In this document: positions 1-8,898 of the stretch, piece by piece
Layout of the letters: the number at the start of each line of letters is the position of its first letter
How positions within the stretch are numbered: the first letter of the stretch is position 1
Assembly (NCBI RefSeq): GCF_004803715.2
Contig: NZ_CP039383.2
Span: forward strand, 992,001-1,056,000
DNA length: 64,000 bases
Reading direction: 5' to 3'
Source: Luteimonas yindakuii
Lineage (GTDB): Bacteria > Pseudomonadota > Gammaproteobacteria > Xanthomonadales > Xanthomonadaceae
The notes under the pieces: generated by a model
Seen by the model: only the letters and a program-made list of their open reading frames with translations
What the model was told of the DNA's origin: nothing
Databases searched by the model: none
Position numbers and translations under genes: made by a program

Positions 1-543
1 CACGTCCAGCACGCGCTCGATCTGCTGGACCATGGCGCCGCGGTGCCGGCGCATGTGTGCGACATGATCGCCACCCATCACGAACGCGTGGACGGCAGCG
101 GCTATCCGGCAGCGCTGGACGGCGACCGGATCCCGCTGCTCGGGCGCATCGCGGCGGTGATCGACTCCTACCATGCGATGACCAGCCCGCGCCCGTACCG
201 CCCCGCAATGGCCCAGCACGTCGCGCTGCAGCAGCTCTACCGTGGCCGCGGGACGGCATATGCGGGCGAGCTGGTGGAGCAGTTCATGCAGTGCATGAGC
301 GTGTATCCGGTGGGCTCGCTGGTCGAGCTCAACACCGGCGAAGTGGCGATCGTGATGGCACAGAACGCCGCACGCCGGCTGATGCCGCGGGTGATGGTGC
401 TGACCACGCCGGACCGCGAAGTGCTGGAGCACTTCGGCACCCTCGACCTGATGATGCAGGGCGACCGCGATGCGGCGATCCGCATCGCCGGTGCGCTGTC
501 GCCGGAGGAATGCGGCCTCGACCCGGTCGAGCTGTTCCTGTGA
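1..543 (+). CDS. HD-GYP domain protein, C-terminal part (5' end outside window)
   Basis: Reading frame 1 is open from the first base, so this is the last 180 residues of a longer protein. It carries the HHExxDGSGYP motif (window residues 26-36), which defines HD-GYP cyclic-di-GMP phosphodiesterases; the GYP part is intact. A following stretch RIAAVIDSYHAMTS is also typical of the family. The HD metal ligands and any N-terminal sensor domain lie upstream of the window. The family hydrolyses c-di-GMP in the cytoplasm. About 100 residues follow the motif region and form an unrecognised C-terminal tail (PVGSLVELNTGEVAIV), which is common in HD-GYP proteins. An EAL protein starts 25 bases after the stop, so both genes probably act on the same second messenger. 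Confidence 0.85.
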   Translation, partial: HVQHALDLLDHGAAVPAHVCDMIATHHERVDGSGYPAALDGDRIPLLGRIAAVIDSYHAMTSPRPYRPAMAQHVALQQLYRGRGTAYAGELVEQFMQCMSVYPVGSLVELNTGEVAIVMAQNAARRLMPRVMVLTTPDREVLEHFGTLDLMMQGDRDAAIRIAGALSPEECGLDPVELFL

Positions 544-568
544 GCGCCTGGTTGCGTGCGGCCCGGGG

Positions 569-1819
569 ATGCTGAACCGTCCCGCCACCCTGCACACGGT
601 GTCGCAGGCGATCGACGCCCACCGCGCGGCCGGCGAGGAGCTCGCCGTGCTGGTGGTGCGCGGCCAGCGCACGCGCGAGACCGAACTGTCGCTGGGCTAT
701 GCGGTCGCCGAGGCGCTGGGGGCGGCAATGGAGGCGAAACTGGTCGCCACCCTGCGCGCCCAGGACACGGTGTTGAGGATCGCGGAGCACGGCTTCGTCG
801 TCCTGCTGCCCGGGTTGCGCGGGCAGCAGCACGCGTCGCTGGCAGCGGCCAAGCTCGTGCGCGCACTCGGCCAGCCGGTGATGCTGGATGGCTGGCAGCT
901 GCATCCCTCGGTGACGGTGGGGCTGGCGCTGTGCCCGTCGGATGGAATCGATCCCGAGCAGCTGTGCCTGCGAGCCGACCAGGCCTGCGACGAGGCCTGC
1001 TCCGAGGCCGACGGCTTCGCCTTCTGGCGCAGGCCCGTGCACGCCGACAGCTTCACCCACGACGAGCTGCGCGATGCCCTGGCGCTCAACCAGCTCGAGC
1101 TCTACCTGCAGCCGGTGCTCGACCTGCGAACCGGCCTGACCTCGGGCTATGAAGCGCTCGCGCGCTGGACCCATCCGCGCATCGGCGCCGTGCCACCGCC
1201 GGCATTCGTCGGCGAGGCCGAGCGCACGGGCCTGATCGGCGAGCTCACGCGCTGGAGCCTCACCGTGGCATTGCGGCACCTCGCGCAGCTGCGTCGCGAC
1301 GGCGATGACGTGCACATCAACGTGAACCTGTCGGTCGTGGCCCTGCAGCTGCCGGGGTTCGCGTTGCAGGTCATGGACCTGCTCCGGGTCTGGCAGGTGC
1401 CGCCGCATGCGCTGGCGCTGGAGGTGACCGAGAGCGCGTTGATGCGCGACGTGGTCCGCGCACAGGGCGTGCTGGCCGAGCTGCACGACGAGGGCGTGCG
1501 CATCTCCATCGACGATTTCGGCACCGGCTATTCGTCGATGGCCTACCTGCAGCGACTGCCCACCGACGAGCTGAAGATCGACCGCAGTTTCGTGGTCGAC
1601 GTCGCAAGCAACGACCGCGCGCGCCATCTGGTCCGCTCGATGATCGACCTCGGCCACCACCTCGGCCTGGAGGTGGTGGCCGAAGGCGTCGAGGACTCCG
1701 CCACGCTTTCCCTGCTGCGCGAGCTCGGCTGCGATTGCGCGCAGGGCTTCGTGATCGGGCGCCCTGCACCGGCCGCGGATATCGTGGCCGGTCCGCGTCC
1801 TGATCAACTCACGCTGTAG
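569..1819 (+). CDS. EAL-domain cyclic-di-GMP phosphodiesterase with degenerate GGDEF domain
   Basis: This 416-residue cytoplasmic protein has a GGDEF-like region (about 20-150) and an EAL domain (about 165-410). The expected GGDEF signature is replaced by AEHGF (72-76), so it should not make c-di-GMP. The EAL domain looks catalytically complete: EAL at 195-197, then NVNLS, EVTES, DDFGTGYSS, LKID, AEGVE and QGF blocks that carry the metal ligands and catalytic residues. The likely reaction is c-di-GMP to pGpG. The start chosen is ATG 569; an upstream in-frame ATG at 470 would overlap the HD-GYP gene by 70 bases and adds arginine-rich sequence that looks non-coding. It follows the HD-GYP gene closely and is probably co-transcribed with it. 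Confidence 0.88.
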   Translation: MLNRPATLHTVSQAIDAHRAAGEELAVLVVRGQRTRETELSLGYAVAEALGAAMEAKLVATLRAQDTVLRIAEHGFVVLLPGLRGQQHASLAAAKLVRALGQPVMLDGWQLHPSVTVGLALCPSDGIDPEQLCLRADQACDEACSEADGFAFWRRPVHADSFTHDELRDALALNQLELYLQPVLDLRTGLTSGYEALARWTHPRIGAVPPPAFVGEAERTGLIGELTRWSLTVALRHLAQLRRDGDDVHINVNLSVVALQLPGFALQVMDLLRVWQVPPHALALEVTESALMRDVVRAQGVLAELHDEGVRISIDDFGTGYSSMAYLQRLPTDELKIDRSFVVDVASNDRARHLVRSMIDLGHHLGLEVVAEGVEDSATLSLLRELGCDCAQGFVIGRPAPAADIVAGPRPDQLTL

Positions 1820-1834
1820 CCTGGGCACCGGTAG

Positions 1835-1884
1835 CGGCACCGGCAGTGCCGCCGCATCGCCTTCGGGACGACGACCGGGTCGTC
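1835..1884. terminator. hairpins between convergent genes
   Basis: Two small dyads lie between the convergent EAL and DUF885 genes: CGGCAC/GTGCCG (1835-1851) and GACGAC/GTCGTC (1870-1884). Neither is followed by a T-run, so termination is only inferred from the tail-to-tail position. Confidence 0.3.
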
Positions 1885-1915
1885 CTCGCCGCTACACCGG
1901 ACGGGTGCCGATTCC

Positions 1916-3727
1916 CTAGCCGATCGGCTCGTCCAGGATCAGCTGGCGCACGAAGCGCACCGGCGGCGCGCCCTTCGACAGCACCTCGTCGTGGTAGGCC
2001 TTGAGGTCGAAGGCGTCGCCGCGCTTTGCTTCCACCGCGCGGCGCATGTCGAAGTGTTCCTGCGCGCCGACGAAATAGGTCGGCAGCTGCGCCGAGCTCA
2101 CCTGGGCGCGGATCCACTTGCCGGCGGCCTCGCTCTCCTGCTGGAAGGTGGTGCGCACCATCAACTCCATCGCCTGCTCGCGCTCCCAGCCGTCGACGTG
2201 CACGCCGATGTCGAGGATCGCGTTGGCCACCGAGCGCAGGTAGAACTTCAGCTGCACCAGCCGGAACAGCGGGTCGTGGTCGAGGTAGCCCGCCTGCGCC
2301 ATCACTTCCTCGGTGTACACCGCCCAGCCTTCGGCGAACGGACCCGAGCGCAGCACCGCGCGCAGCGTGGACGGATGGCCCACCGAGTGCGCGCCCTCGA
2401 GGTAATGGCCCGGGACGCCCTCGTGGATCGACAGCAGGTGGATCATGCGGTCGTTGTATTCGCGCAGGAACGACGTCGCCTGGTCATCGCTCCAGTCGTC
2501 GGGAATCGGCGAGATCGCATAGTAGGTCTCCAGCCCCTTGTCGAGCGGGCCGGGTGAATCGCAATAGGCCACCGCCACGCCACGCTGGAATTCCGGCATC
2601 TCGATGATGCGCACCGGCGCGTCCGGCACGGTGACGAGGTCGTGTTCGCGGGTGAACGTGGTTGCCGTTTCCAGCGTTTGCCGCGCGAAGTCGAACACCG
2701 CATCGCGCGCGGGTCGTTCGGCGTAGGCCAGCTCGAGCGCCGCCTCGATGGCCGCCTGTTGCCGCGCATCGTCCGGTGTCGCCGGCAGGGCCGGGGCGCC
2801 GTCGCGGTCCTTCAGCACGTTCTGCGCGATGGCATACATCTCCTCGCGCACACGGACGATTTCTGCTTGCGCGCGCTGGCGGATCTCCTCGCGCGACAGC
2901 GAAGCGTTGAGCGAATAGCCGAGTTTCTGGTCGAACAGCGCGGCGCCGATGCGGAAGTCGCCGGCGGCATTCGGGACCAGGGTGCCGTCGATCCAGGCCT
3001 GGTGCTCGTCGACCGCGGTGCGCAGGCCGGCGACGGCGGCATCCAGGCGCGTGCGCGCCTCGCCATCCAGGCTGCCGGCGTGCGGGGTGATGAACTGGTC
3101 GACCAACGACAGCAGGCCGCGGTTCTGCCGCGACACGGTTTCCGCATGCACCTTGGGTACACGCGCCGGGTCGAGGTTCGCGCGCATCTGCGCCAACAGC
3201 GTCGGCAGCGCTTCCATGCGCGCGCTGGCGGAAGCGAGGCGCTCGGGCAGCGGCGCGAACTCGCGTGCCATCAGGTTGTAGATCGCGCCGCCGGCCAGGC
3301 CGTTGTACAGCAGCGGGTCCCAGGCCCACGACTGCAGCGTTTCCACGTTCCAGATCGTGGCCTCTAGGCGGTTGCGCAGCAGCAGCGCGTCGACCTGGTT
3401 GTCGCGCGACAGCTGGCTGGCGTCGATCGCGTCGAGTCCCGCAAGCAGCGCACGGTTCGCATCGACCACACGCTGGCGGCCTTCCTCACTCAGATCGTCG
3501 ACGCGGTCGTCGTGGCGATGCTCGCCGGTGCGGGTGGCGCTGATCGGCGACTGTTCGAACCACGTGGCCAGTGCCCGGTCGGCGAGGGCGGCGAAGGCCT
3601 GGTCGGCCTCGCCCTGGGTGGCGGCCGTGGTCGCTGCAGCAGGGCTGTCCACCGTGGCGGGGCCGGTCGAAGGCTGGCAGCCGGCGAGGACGGCGAGCAG
3701 GGACAGGGCAAGCAGGCTGTGGCGCAT
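1916..3727 (-). CDS. DUF885-family lipoprotein, predicted metallopeptidase
   Basis: A 603-residue protein that begins with a lipoprotein signal peptide (LLAVLAGC, Cys at residue 16), so it should be anchored in the envelope. The rest matches the DUF885 family: about residue 432 carries HEGVPGH, an HExxxGH-type zinc motif, followed by EGWAVYTEE around residue 462, which supplies the downstream glutamate. Family members are little characterised; a few are known or suspected oligopeptidases. It is convergent with the EAL gene and divergent from the first TldD gene, with about 190 bases between the two starts. The closeness of another envelope peptidase to the TldD block may be a coincidence. The length is usual for the family. 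Confidence 0.85.
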   Translation of the reverse strand: MRHSLLALSLLAVLAGCQPSTGPATVDSPAAATTAATQGEADQAFAALADRALATWFEQSPISATRTGEHRHDDRVDDLSEEGRQRVVDANRALLAGLDAIDASQLSRDNQVDALLLRNRLEATIWNVETLQSWAWDPLLYNGLAGGAIYNLMAREFAPLPERLASASARMEALPTLLAQMRANLDPARVPKVHAETVSRQNRGLLSLVDQFITPHAGSLDGEARTRLDAAVAGLRTAVDEHQAWIDGTLVPNAAGDFRIGAALFDQKLGYSLNASLSREEIRQRAQAEIVRVREEMYAIAQNVLKDRDGAPALPATPDDARQQAAIEAALELAYAERPARDAVFDFARQTLETATTFTREHDLVTVPDAPVRIIEMPEFQRGVAVAYCDSPGPLDKGLETYYAISPIPDDWSDDQATSFLREYNDRMIHLLSIHEGVPGHYLEGAHSVGHPSTLRAVLRSGPFAEGWAVYTEEVMAQAGYLDHDPLFRLVQLKFYLRSVANAILDIGVHVDGWEREQAMELMVRTTFQQESEAAGKWIRAQVSSAQLPTYFVGAQEHFDMRRAVEAKRGDAFDLKAYHDEVLSKGAPPVRFVRQLILDEPIG

Positions 3728-3915
3728 CGAAGCACTCCGCGAAGATGGAAACGGTCAGGCAGCAAGCGTAGTCGCCACGCCCGATGTGCGCACCCTGCAT
3801 TGCAGGCATGACCATCGGCCTATGCCTTTCACGCGCCGCAGTGTCGAGAATCGGGGAGGGCCGGCATGTGTCGGTGACACACCCGCATCCCCGTGATGCA
3901 CGCTGGAGCACTGCC

Positions 3916-5544
3916 TTGAAACGACGTGACTTCATCGCCCTCGGTGGCCTTGGCGCCGCCGGTGCCCTGGTGCCGGGCTGGTTCGGCCGCGCCGTCGCCG
4001 CCGAGGTGCTGGCCACGCCGCTCGACGCCGCGATGAAGAAGCCGCTCGCCGATGCCGGCCTGCAGGCCGCACGCGATGCCGGCGCCAGTTACTGCGACGT
4101 GCGCATCGGCCGCTACCTGCGCCAGTACGTGATGACGCGCGAGGACAAGGTCGAGAACGTCGTTAACGGCGAGTCGATCGGCGCCGGCATCCGCGTCATC
4201 GTCGATGGCGCCTGGGGCTTCGCGGCCACCAACACGCTGACCACGCTGGCGGTGGCCGACGCCGCGCGGCAGGCGGCGGCAATCGCGCGCGCCAATGCGC
4301 GCCTGCAGGTCGAACCCGTGCGGCTGGCCCCGGCACCGGCGCTTGGCGAGGTGGACTGGCGCACGCCGGTCGTGCGCAACGGCATGGAAGTCCCGGTCGA
4401 GGAGAAGGTCGAGCTGCTGCTGGGCGTCAACGCCGCGGCGATGGGCGCCGGTGCCAGCTTCGTCAGCTCGCGGATGTTCGTCATCAACGAGCAGAAGTAC
4501 TTCGCCTCCACCGACGGCTCCTACATCGACCAGGACGTGCACCGCATCTGGGTGCCCTTCACGGTGACCGCGATCGATAAGGCCAGTGGGAAGTTCCGCA
4601 CCCGCGACGGGCTGTCGGCACCGATGGGCATGGGCTATGAATACCTCGACGGCGACCGCTCGCAGCGCTTCGAGCTGCCGGGCGGCGTGGTCGCGTATGG
4701 CCGCAGCTACGACATGCGCGAGGACGCGGTCGCCGCCGCCCGCCAGGCGCAGGAGAAGCTGCGTGCACCATCGGTGCAGCCCGGCAAGTACGACCTGGTG
4801 GTCGATCCATCCAACCTGTTCCTGACCATCCACGAGAACGTCGGCCACCCGCTGGAGCTCGACCGCGTGCTCGGCTACGAGGCCAACTACGCCGGCACCA
4901 GCTTCGCCACGCTCGACAAGCGCGGCAGCTACCGGTGGGGCAGCGACATCGTCACCCTGTTCGCCGACAAGACCCGGCCCGGCAGCCTCGGCGCGGTCGG
5001 CTACGACGATGAGGGCGTACCGACCAGACGCTGGGACCTGGTGCGCGACGGCATCCTCGTCGACTACCAGGCCACCCGCGACCAGGCGCACATCCTCGGC
5101 AAGGCGGGATCCGACGGCTGCTGCTATGCCGATTCGTGGTCGAGCGTGCAGTTCCAGCGCATGCCCAACGTCTCGCTTGCACCCGGCAAGGCGCCGCTGA
5201 CGGTGGCGCAGATGATCGCCGGCGTCGAGCGCGGCCTCTACGTGCACGGCCGCGGCTCCTATTCGATCGACCAGCAGCGCTACAACTCGCAGTTCGGTGG
5301 CCAGCTGTTCTACGAGATCCGCAACGGCGAGATCACCGGCATGGTCGAGGATGCCGCCTACCAGATCCGCACGCCGGAGTTCTGGAACGCCTGTTCGGCC
5401 ATCTGCGACGAGCGCGATTTCCGCCTCGGCGGCTCGTTCTTCGACGGCAAGGGGCAGCCGGGGCAGGTGTCGGCGGTGTCCCACGGCTCGGCGACCACGC
5501 GCTTCGACGGCATCAACATCATCAATACGGCGAGGAGTCTTTGA
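3916..5544 (+). CDS. TldD/PmbA-family metallopeptidase, Tat-exported (paralogue 1)
   Basis: A 542-residue TldD-type protein with an N-terminal twin-arginine signal: MKRRDFIALGGLG, followed by an AVAA cleavage region near residue 30. The zinc motif HENVGH is at residues 306-311, matching the HExxxH of TldD; CDERDF near the C-terminus may supply the Cys ligand seen in TldD. The start is TTG 3916, because the Tat motif begins there and the second paralogue starts identically after a clear ribosome site; an earlier in-frame ATG (3784) would place 44 unlikely residues before it. E. coli TldD works in the cytoplasm with TldE, cutting unfolded peptides such as microcin B17 precursor; here Tat export implies a folded periplasmic enzyme. 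The substrate is unknown. It is followed by a near-copy and by a TldE-like gene. Confidence 0.88.
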   Translation: MKRRDFIALGGLGAAGALVPGWFGRAVAAEVLATPLDAAMKKPLADAGLQAARDAGASYCDVRIGRYLRQYVMTREDKVENVVNGESIGAGIRVIVDGAWGFAATNTLTTLAVADAARQAAAIARANARLQVEPVRLAPAPALGEVDWRTPVVRNGMEVPVEEKVELLLGVNAAAMGAGASFVSSRMFVINEQKYFASTDGSYIDQDVHRIWVPFTVTAIDKASGKFRTRDGLSAPMGMGYEYLDGDRSQRFELPGGVVAYGRSYDMREDAVAAARQAQEKLRAPSVQPGKYDLVVDPSNLFLTIHENVGHPLELDRVLGYEANYAGTSFATLDKRGSYRWGSDIVTLFADKTRPGSLGAVGYDDEGVPTRRWDLVRDGILVDYQATRDQAHILGKAGSDGCCYADSWSSVQFQRMPNVSLAPGKAPLTVAQMIAGVERGLYVHGRGSYSIDQQRYNSQFGGQLFYEIRNGEITGMVEDAAYQIRTPEFWNACSAICDERDFRLGGSFFDGKGQPGQVSAVSHGSATTRFDGINIINTARSL

Positions 5545-5547
5545 AGA

Positions 5548-5612
5548 TCCGTGATTGGTGATTGGAGAGCGGATACGTTTCGCTCTTGCTGTTCCGAATC
5601 ACGAATCACGAA
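5548..5612. repeat. imperfect inverted repeat (GTGATT/AATCAC type)
   Basis: Between the two tldD-like genes, 5548-5566 contains two GTGATTGG units and 5592-5612 contains two AATCACGAA units, giving an imperfect long hairpin. The AATCACGAA style is, from memory, frequent in Xanthomonadaceae intergenic DNA. It could also affect transcript ends between the paralogues. Confidence 0.55.
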
Positions 5613-5686
5613 CTGCCGCCATCCGATCACCCGGCACCGATCATCCCGTCCCAATCGCGAATCCTCGCTCCAAAGGAGAGACTGCC

Positions 5687-7318
5687 TTGCAACGACGCGA
5701 CTTCCTGGCCCTCGGCGGCCTTGGCATCGGCGGGCTCGTCCTGCCATCGGTGTTCGGGCGCGCGATCGCCGCCGACGAACTGCTCACCACCATCGACGTG
5801 GCCACGAAGAAGCGGCTTGCCGATTCCGCGCTGCAGGCGGCGACCGGCGCCGGCGCCAGCTACTGCGACGTGCGCATCGGCCGCTACCTGCGCCAGTTCG
5901 TGATGACCCGCGAGGACAAGGTGCAGAACGTGGTCAACACCGAATCGACCGGTGTCGGCGTGCGGGTGATCGCCAACGGCGCCTGGGGCTTCGCCGCGAC
6001 CAACACGCTCACCGCTGACGGCGTGGCCGAGGCCGCGCGCCAGGCCACCGCCATCGCGCGTGCCAACGCGAAGATCCAGACCGAGCCGGTGCGCCTGGCG
6101 CCGGCGCCGTCGCTGGGCGAAGTGTCGTGGCGCACGCCGATCCGCAAGAACAGCATGGAAGTGCCGGTCAAGGAGAAGGTCGACCTGCTGCTCGGCGTCA
6201 ACGCCGCGGCCATGGGTGCCGGTGCCAGCTTCGTCAATTCGATGATGTTCCTGGTCAACGAGCAGAAGTACTTCGCCTCCACCGACGGCTCCTACATCGA
6301 CCAGGACGTGCACCGCATCTGGGTGCCGATGACCGTTACCGCCATCGACAAGGGCACCGGCAAGTTCCGCACCCGTGCCGGGCTGTCGTCGCCAATGGGC
6401 ATGGGCTACGAATACCTCGATGGCGATGCCTCGCAGAAGTACGTCTCGCCCAACGGGGTGGTGAACTACGGCAGCTCGTACGACATGCGCGAGGACGCCA
6501 TCGCCGCCGCGAAGCAGGCGCAGGAGAAGCTCACCGCGCCGTCGGTGAAGCCGGGCCGCTACGACCTCGTGCTCGATCCGTCGAACCTGTGGCTGACCAT
6601 CCACGAGAACGTCGGCCATCCGCTCGAACTCGACCGCGTGCTCGGCTACGAGGCCAACTACGCCGGAACCAGCTTCGCCACGCTCGACAAGCGCGGCAAC
6701 CTGCAATACGGCAGCGACATCGTCACCCTGTTCGCCGACAAGACCCAGCCGGGCAGCCTCGGCGCGGTCGCCTACGACGACGAGGGCGTGCCGACCAAGC
6801 GCTGGGACCTGGTGCGCGACGGCACCCTGGTCGATTACCAGACCATCCGCGACCAGGCGCACATCGTCGGCAAGACCGAATCCGACGGCTGCTGCTATGC
6901 CGACTCCTGGTCGAGCGTGCAGTTCCAGCGCATGGCCAACGTCTCGCTGGCGGCGGGCAAGACACCGCTGACCGTGGCCGAAATGATCAAGGACGTCGAG
7001 GACGGCATCTACATCGTCGGCGACGGCTCGTTCTCGATCGACCAGCAGCGCTACAACGCGCAGTTCGGCGGCCAGCTCTACTACGGGATCAAGAACGGCG
7101 AGATCACCGGCATGGTCGAGGACGTCGCCTACCAGATCCGCACGCCGGAGTTCTGGGGCGCGTGCGCGGCCATCTGCGACGAGCGTGACTACCGCCTCGG
7201 CGGCTCGTTCTTCGACGGCAAGGGCCAGCCGAGCCAGGTCTCGGCGGTCTCGCACGGTTCGGCGACGACCCGCTTCAACGGCATCAACATCATCAACACC
7301 GCCCGCTCGCTCGGCTGA
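5687..7318 (+). CDS. TldD/PmbA-family metallopeptidase, Tat-exported (paralogue 2)
   Basis: A 543-residue close paralogue of the preceding gene, alike over nearly its whole length. It begins with MQRRDFLALGGLG, a twin-arginine signal, and has HENVGH at residues 306-311, the same position as in paralogue 1. The start TTG 5687 is well supported: AAAGGAGAG lies at 5672-5680 and the same TTG context (CTGCCTTG) is used in paralogue 1. The C-terminal segment AICDERDYRLGGSFFDGKG is shared and includes a candidate Cys zinc ligand. Both paralogues keep catalytic residues, so a simple active/inactive pairing between them is not indicated; the missing non-catalytic partner is more likely the next gene. 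The product should act in the periplasm on an unknown peptide substrate. Confidence 0.88.
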   Translation: MQRRDFLALGGLGIGGLVLPSVFGRAIAADELLTTIDVATKKRLADSALQAATGAGASYCDVRIGRYLRQFVMTREDKVQNVVNTESTGVGVRVIANGAWGFAATNTLTADGVAEAARQATAIARANAKIQTEPVRLAPAPSLGEVSWRTPIRKNSMEVPVKEKVDLLLGVNAAAMGAGASFVNSMMFLVNEQKYFASTDGSYIDQDVHRIWVPMTVTAIDKGTGKFRTRAGLSSPMGMGYEYLDGDASQKYVSPNGVVNYGSSYDMREDAIAAAKQAQEKLTAPSVKPGRYDLVLDPSNLWLTIHENVGHPLELDRVLGYEANYAGTSFATLDKRGNLQYGSDIVTLFADKTQPGSLGAVAYDDEGVPTKRWDLVRDGTLVDYQTIRDQAHIVGKTESDGCCYADSWSSVQFQRMANVSLAAGKTPLTVAEMIKDVEDGIYIVGDGSFSIDQQRYNAQFGGQLYYGIKNGEITGMVEDVAYQIRTPEFWGACAAICDERDYRLGGSFFDGKGQPSQVSAVSHGSATTRFNGINIINTARSLG

Positions 7319-7335
7319 CCAGGAGACCCGCAGGA

Positions 7336-8670
7336 ATGACCATCTATACCGAAGAGCAGGCGCGCACCATCCTCGAGAAGGTCGTCGCACTGTCCACGGC
7401 CGACGAGTGCACCGCCACCCTCAATGGCGGCGTCGACGGCAACATCCGCTTCGCGCTCAACAACGTGTCCACCAGCGGCATCGTCAGCAACGTCGAGCTC
7501 GCGGTGCAGGTCGCGTTCGGCAAGCGCGTGGGCACCGCCACCGTCAACGAGTTCGACGATGCCGCGCTGGAGCGCGTGGTGCGCCGTGCCGAGGACCTGG
7601 CCCGGCTGGCGCCGGAGAACCCGGAGTTCATGCCGGCGATCGGCAAGCAGAACTACCGCCCGAGCCCGACCTTCAGCGAATCCACCGCGGCGATCACCCC
7701 GGAGTTCCGTGCCCAGGTGGCGGCGGATTCGATCCTGCCGTGCCGGGATGCCGACCTGGTGGCCGCCGGCTTCCTGCTCGACAGCCGCAACTTCACCGCG
7801 TTCGCCAATTCCAACGGCAACTTCGGCTACCAGCAGGGAACCAACTTCAACTACACCTGCACCGTGCGCACCGCCGACGGCACCGGCTCGGGCTGGGTCG
7901 GCCGCAGCCTGAAGAACGCCAGCGACTTCGATGCCAGCCGCGACATCCGCGTCGCCATGCGCAAGGCCGCCGAATCCGCGGACGCCAAGGCGCTCGAGCC
8001 GGGCAAGTACACGGTGATCCTCGAGCCGCACGCGGCCGCCGGGCTGATCTCCTTCATGATGCGTTTCTTCGACGCGCGCACCGCCGACGAGGGCCGCAGC
8101 TTCCTTTCGAAGGCGGGCGGCGGCAACAAGCTCGGCGAGCAGATCTACGACCCGCGGGTGAACATCTCCGCCGATCCCTGGCATCCCGATGCGCCGGTGA
8201 TGCCGTGGGACGAGGAAGGCCTGCCGCGCGAGGCGATGCCGATCATCCAGGACGGCAAGGTCGTCAATCTCAACTACTCGCGTTACTGGGCGCAGCAGCA
8301 GGGCAAGCGCGCCACCGGCCGGCCGGGCAACCTGATCATGGCCGGCGGCGAGGCCACCACCGCCGACCTGGTGGCCGGCACCGACCGCGGCATCCTGGTC
8401 ACCCGCACCTGGTACATCCGCATGGTCGATCCGCAGACGGTGCTGCTGACCGGCCTCACCCGCGACGGCACCTTCTACATCGAGAATGGCCGCATCGTGC
8501 ATCCGGTGAAGAACTTCCGCTTCAACGAATCACCGGTGATCATGTTGAACAACATCGACGAGCTCGGCCGCCCGGTGCTGGTATCCGGCGACGAGTCGAG
8601 CTTCGCGATGCTGCTGCCGCCGATGCGCCTGCGCGACTTCACCTTCAGCTCCTTGTCCGACGCGGTGTGA
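7336..8670 (+). CDS. TldE/PmbA-like partner protein without export signal
   Basis: A 444-residue protein of the TldD/PmbA superfamily. At the position of the zinc motif it reads PHAAAGLI, so HExxxH is missing, as in TldE/PmbA, the non-catalytic half of the E. coli heterodimer. It starts at ATG 7336 after AGGAGA (7321-7326), 17 bases after the second tldD-like gene, so the three are very probably one transcription unit. No Sec, lipoprotein or Tat signal is visible. If it partners the Tat-exported TldD proteins, it would have to travel with them as a folded complex; otherwise it is cytoplasmic. The C-terminal half (PGNLIMAGGEATTADL) is typical of the family. Confidence 0.82.
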   Translation: MTIYTEEQARTILEKVVALSTADECTATLNGGVDGNIRFALNNVSTSGIVSNVELAVQVAFGKRVGTATVNEFDDAALERVVRRAEDLARLAPENPEFMPAIGKQNYRPSPTFSESTAAITPEFRAQVAADSILPCRDADLVAAGFLLDSRNFTAFANSNGNFGYQQGTNFNYTCTVRTADGTGSGWVGRSLKNASDFDASRDIRVAMRKAAESADAKALEPGKYTVILEPHAAAGLISFMMRFFDARTADEGRSFLSKAGGGNKLGEQIYDPRVNISADPWHPDAPVMPWDEEGLPREAMPIIQDGKVVNLNYSRYWAQQQGKRATGRPGNLIMAGGEATTADLVAGTDRGILVTRTWYIRMVDPQTVLLTGLTRDGTFYIENGRIVHPVKNFRFNESPVIMLNNIDELGRPVLVSGDESSFAMLLPPMRLRDFTFSSLSDAV

Positions 8671-8684
8671 CCTTGCACAGGGCG

Positions 8685-8874
8685 GCCCTCATCCGCCCCT
8701 GCGGGGCACCCCCGACCAAGGGCGTCTCGGGGGCAGGCTCTTCTCCCGCAGGCGGGAGAAGGGTCTGTTGCGCGGAACTGCGGCCGTGACGGCGCCGTTC
8801 CAGAGGGCTCGCGTGCATGCCGAAACCCTTCTCCCGTTCACGGGAGAAGGTGCCCCGCAGGGGCGGATGAGGGC
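8685..8874. repeat. REP-like element with 26-bp perfect inverted ends and two internal hairpins
   Basis: The arms 8685-8710 and 8849-8874 are exact reverse complements over 26 bases. Inside lie two hairpins with nearly the same stem: 8740-8761 (CTTCTCCCGC/GCGGGAGAAG) and 8827-8850 (CCTTCTCCCG/CGGGAGAAGG). The same stem recurs at 20053-20082, so this is a dispersed repeat family. No coding region is seen. It separates the TldE-like gene from the DUF4159 gene and may end or attenuate transcription there. Confidence 0.75.
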
Positions 8875-8898
8875 GCTTTGCGCAGTTGAAGTCGCCCC

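Noticed and set aside
3784..3915. ATG 3784 as start of the first tldD-like gene
   Set aside because: It would put 44 residues in front of the twin-arginine signal and the second paralogue has a well supported TTG start in the same context.
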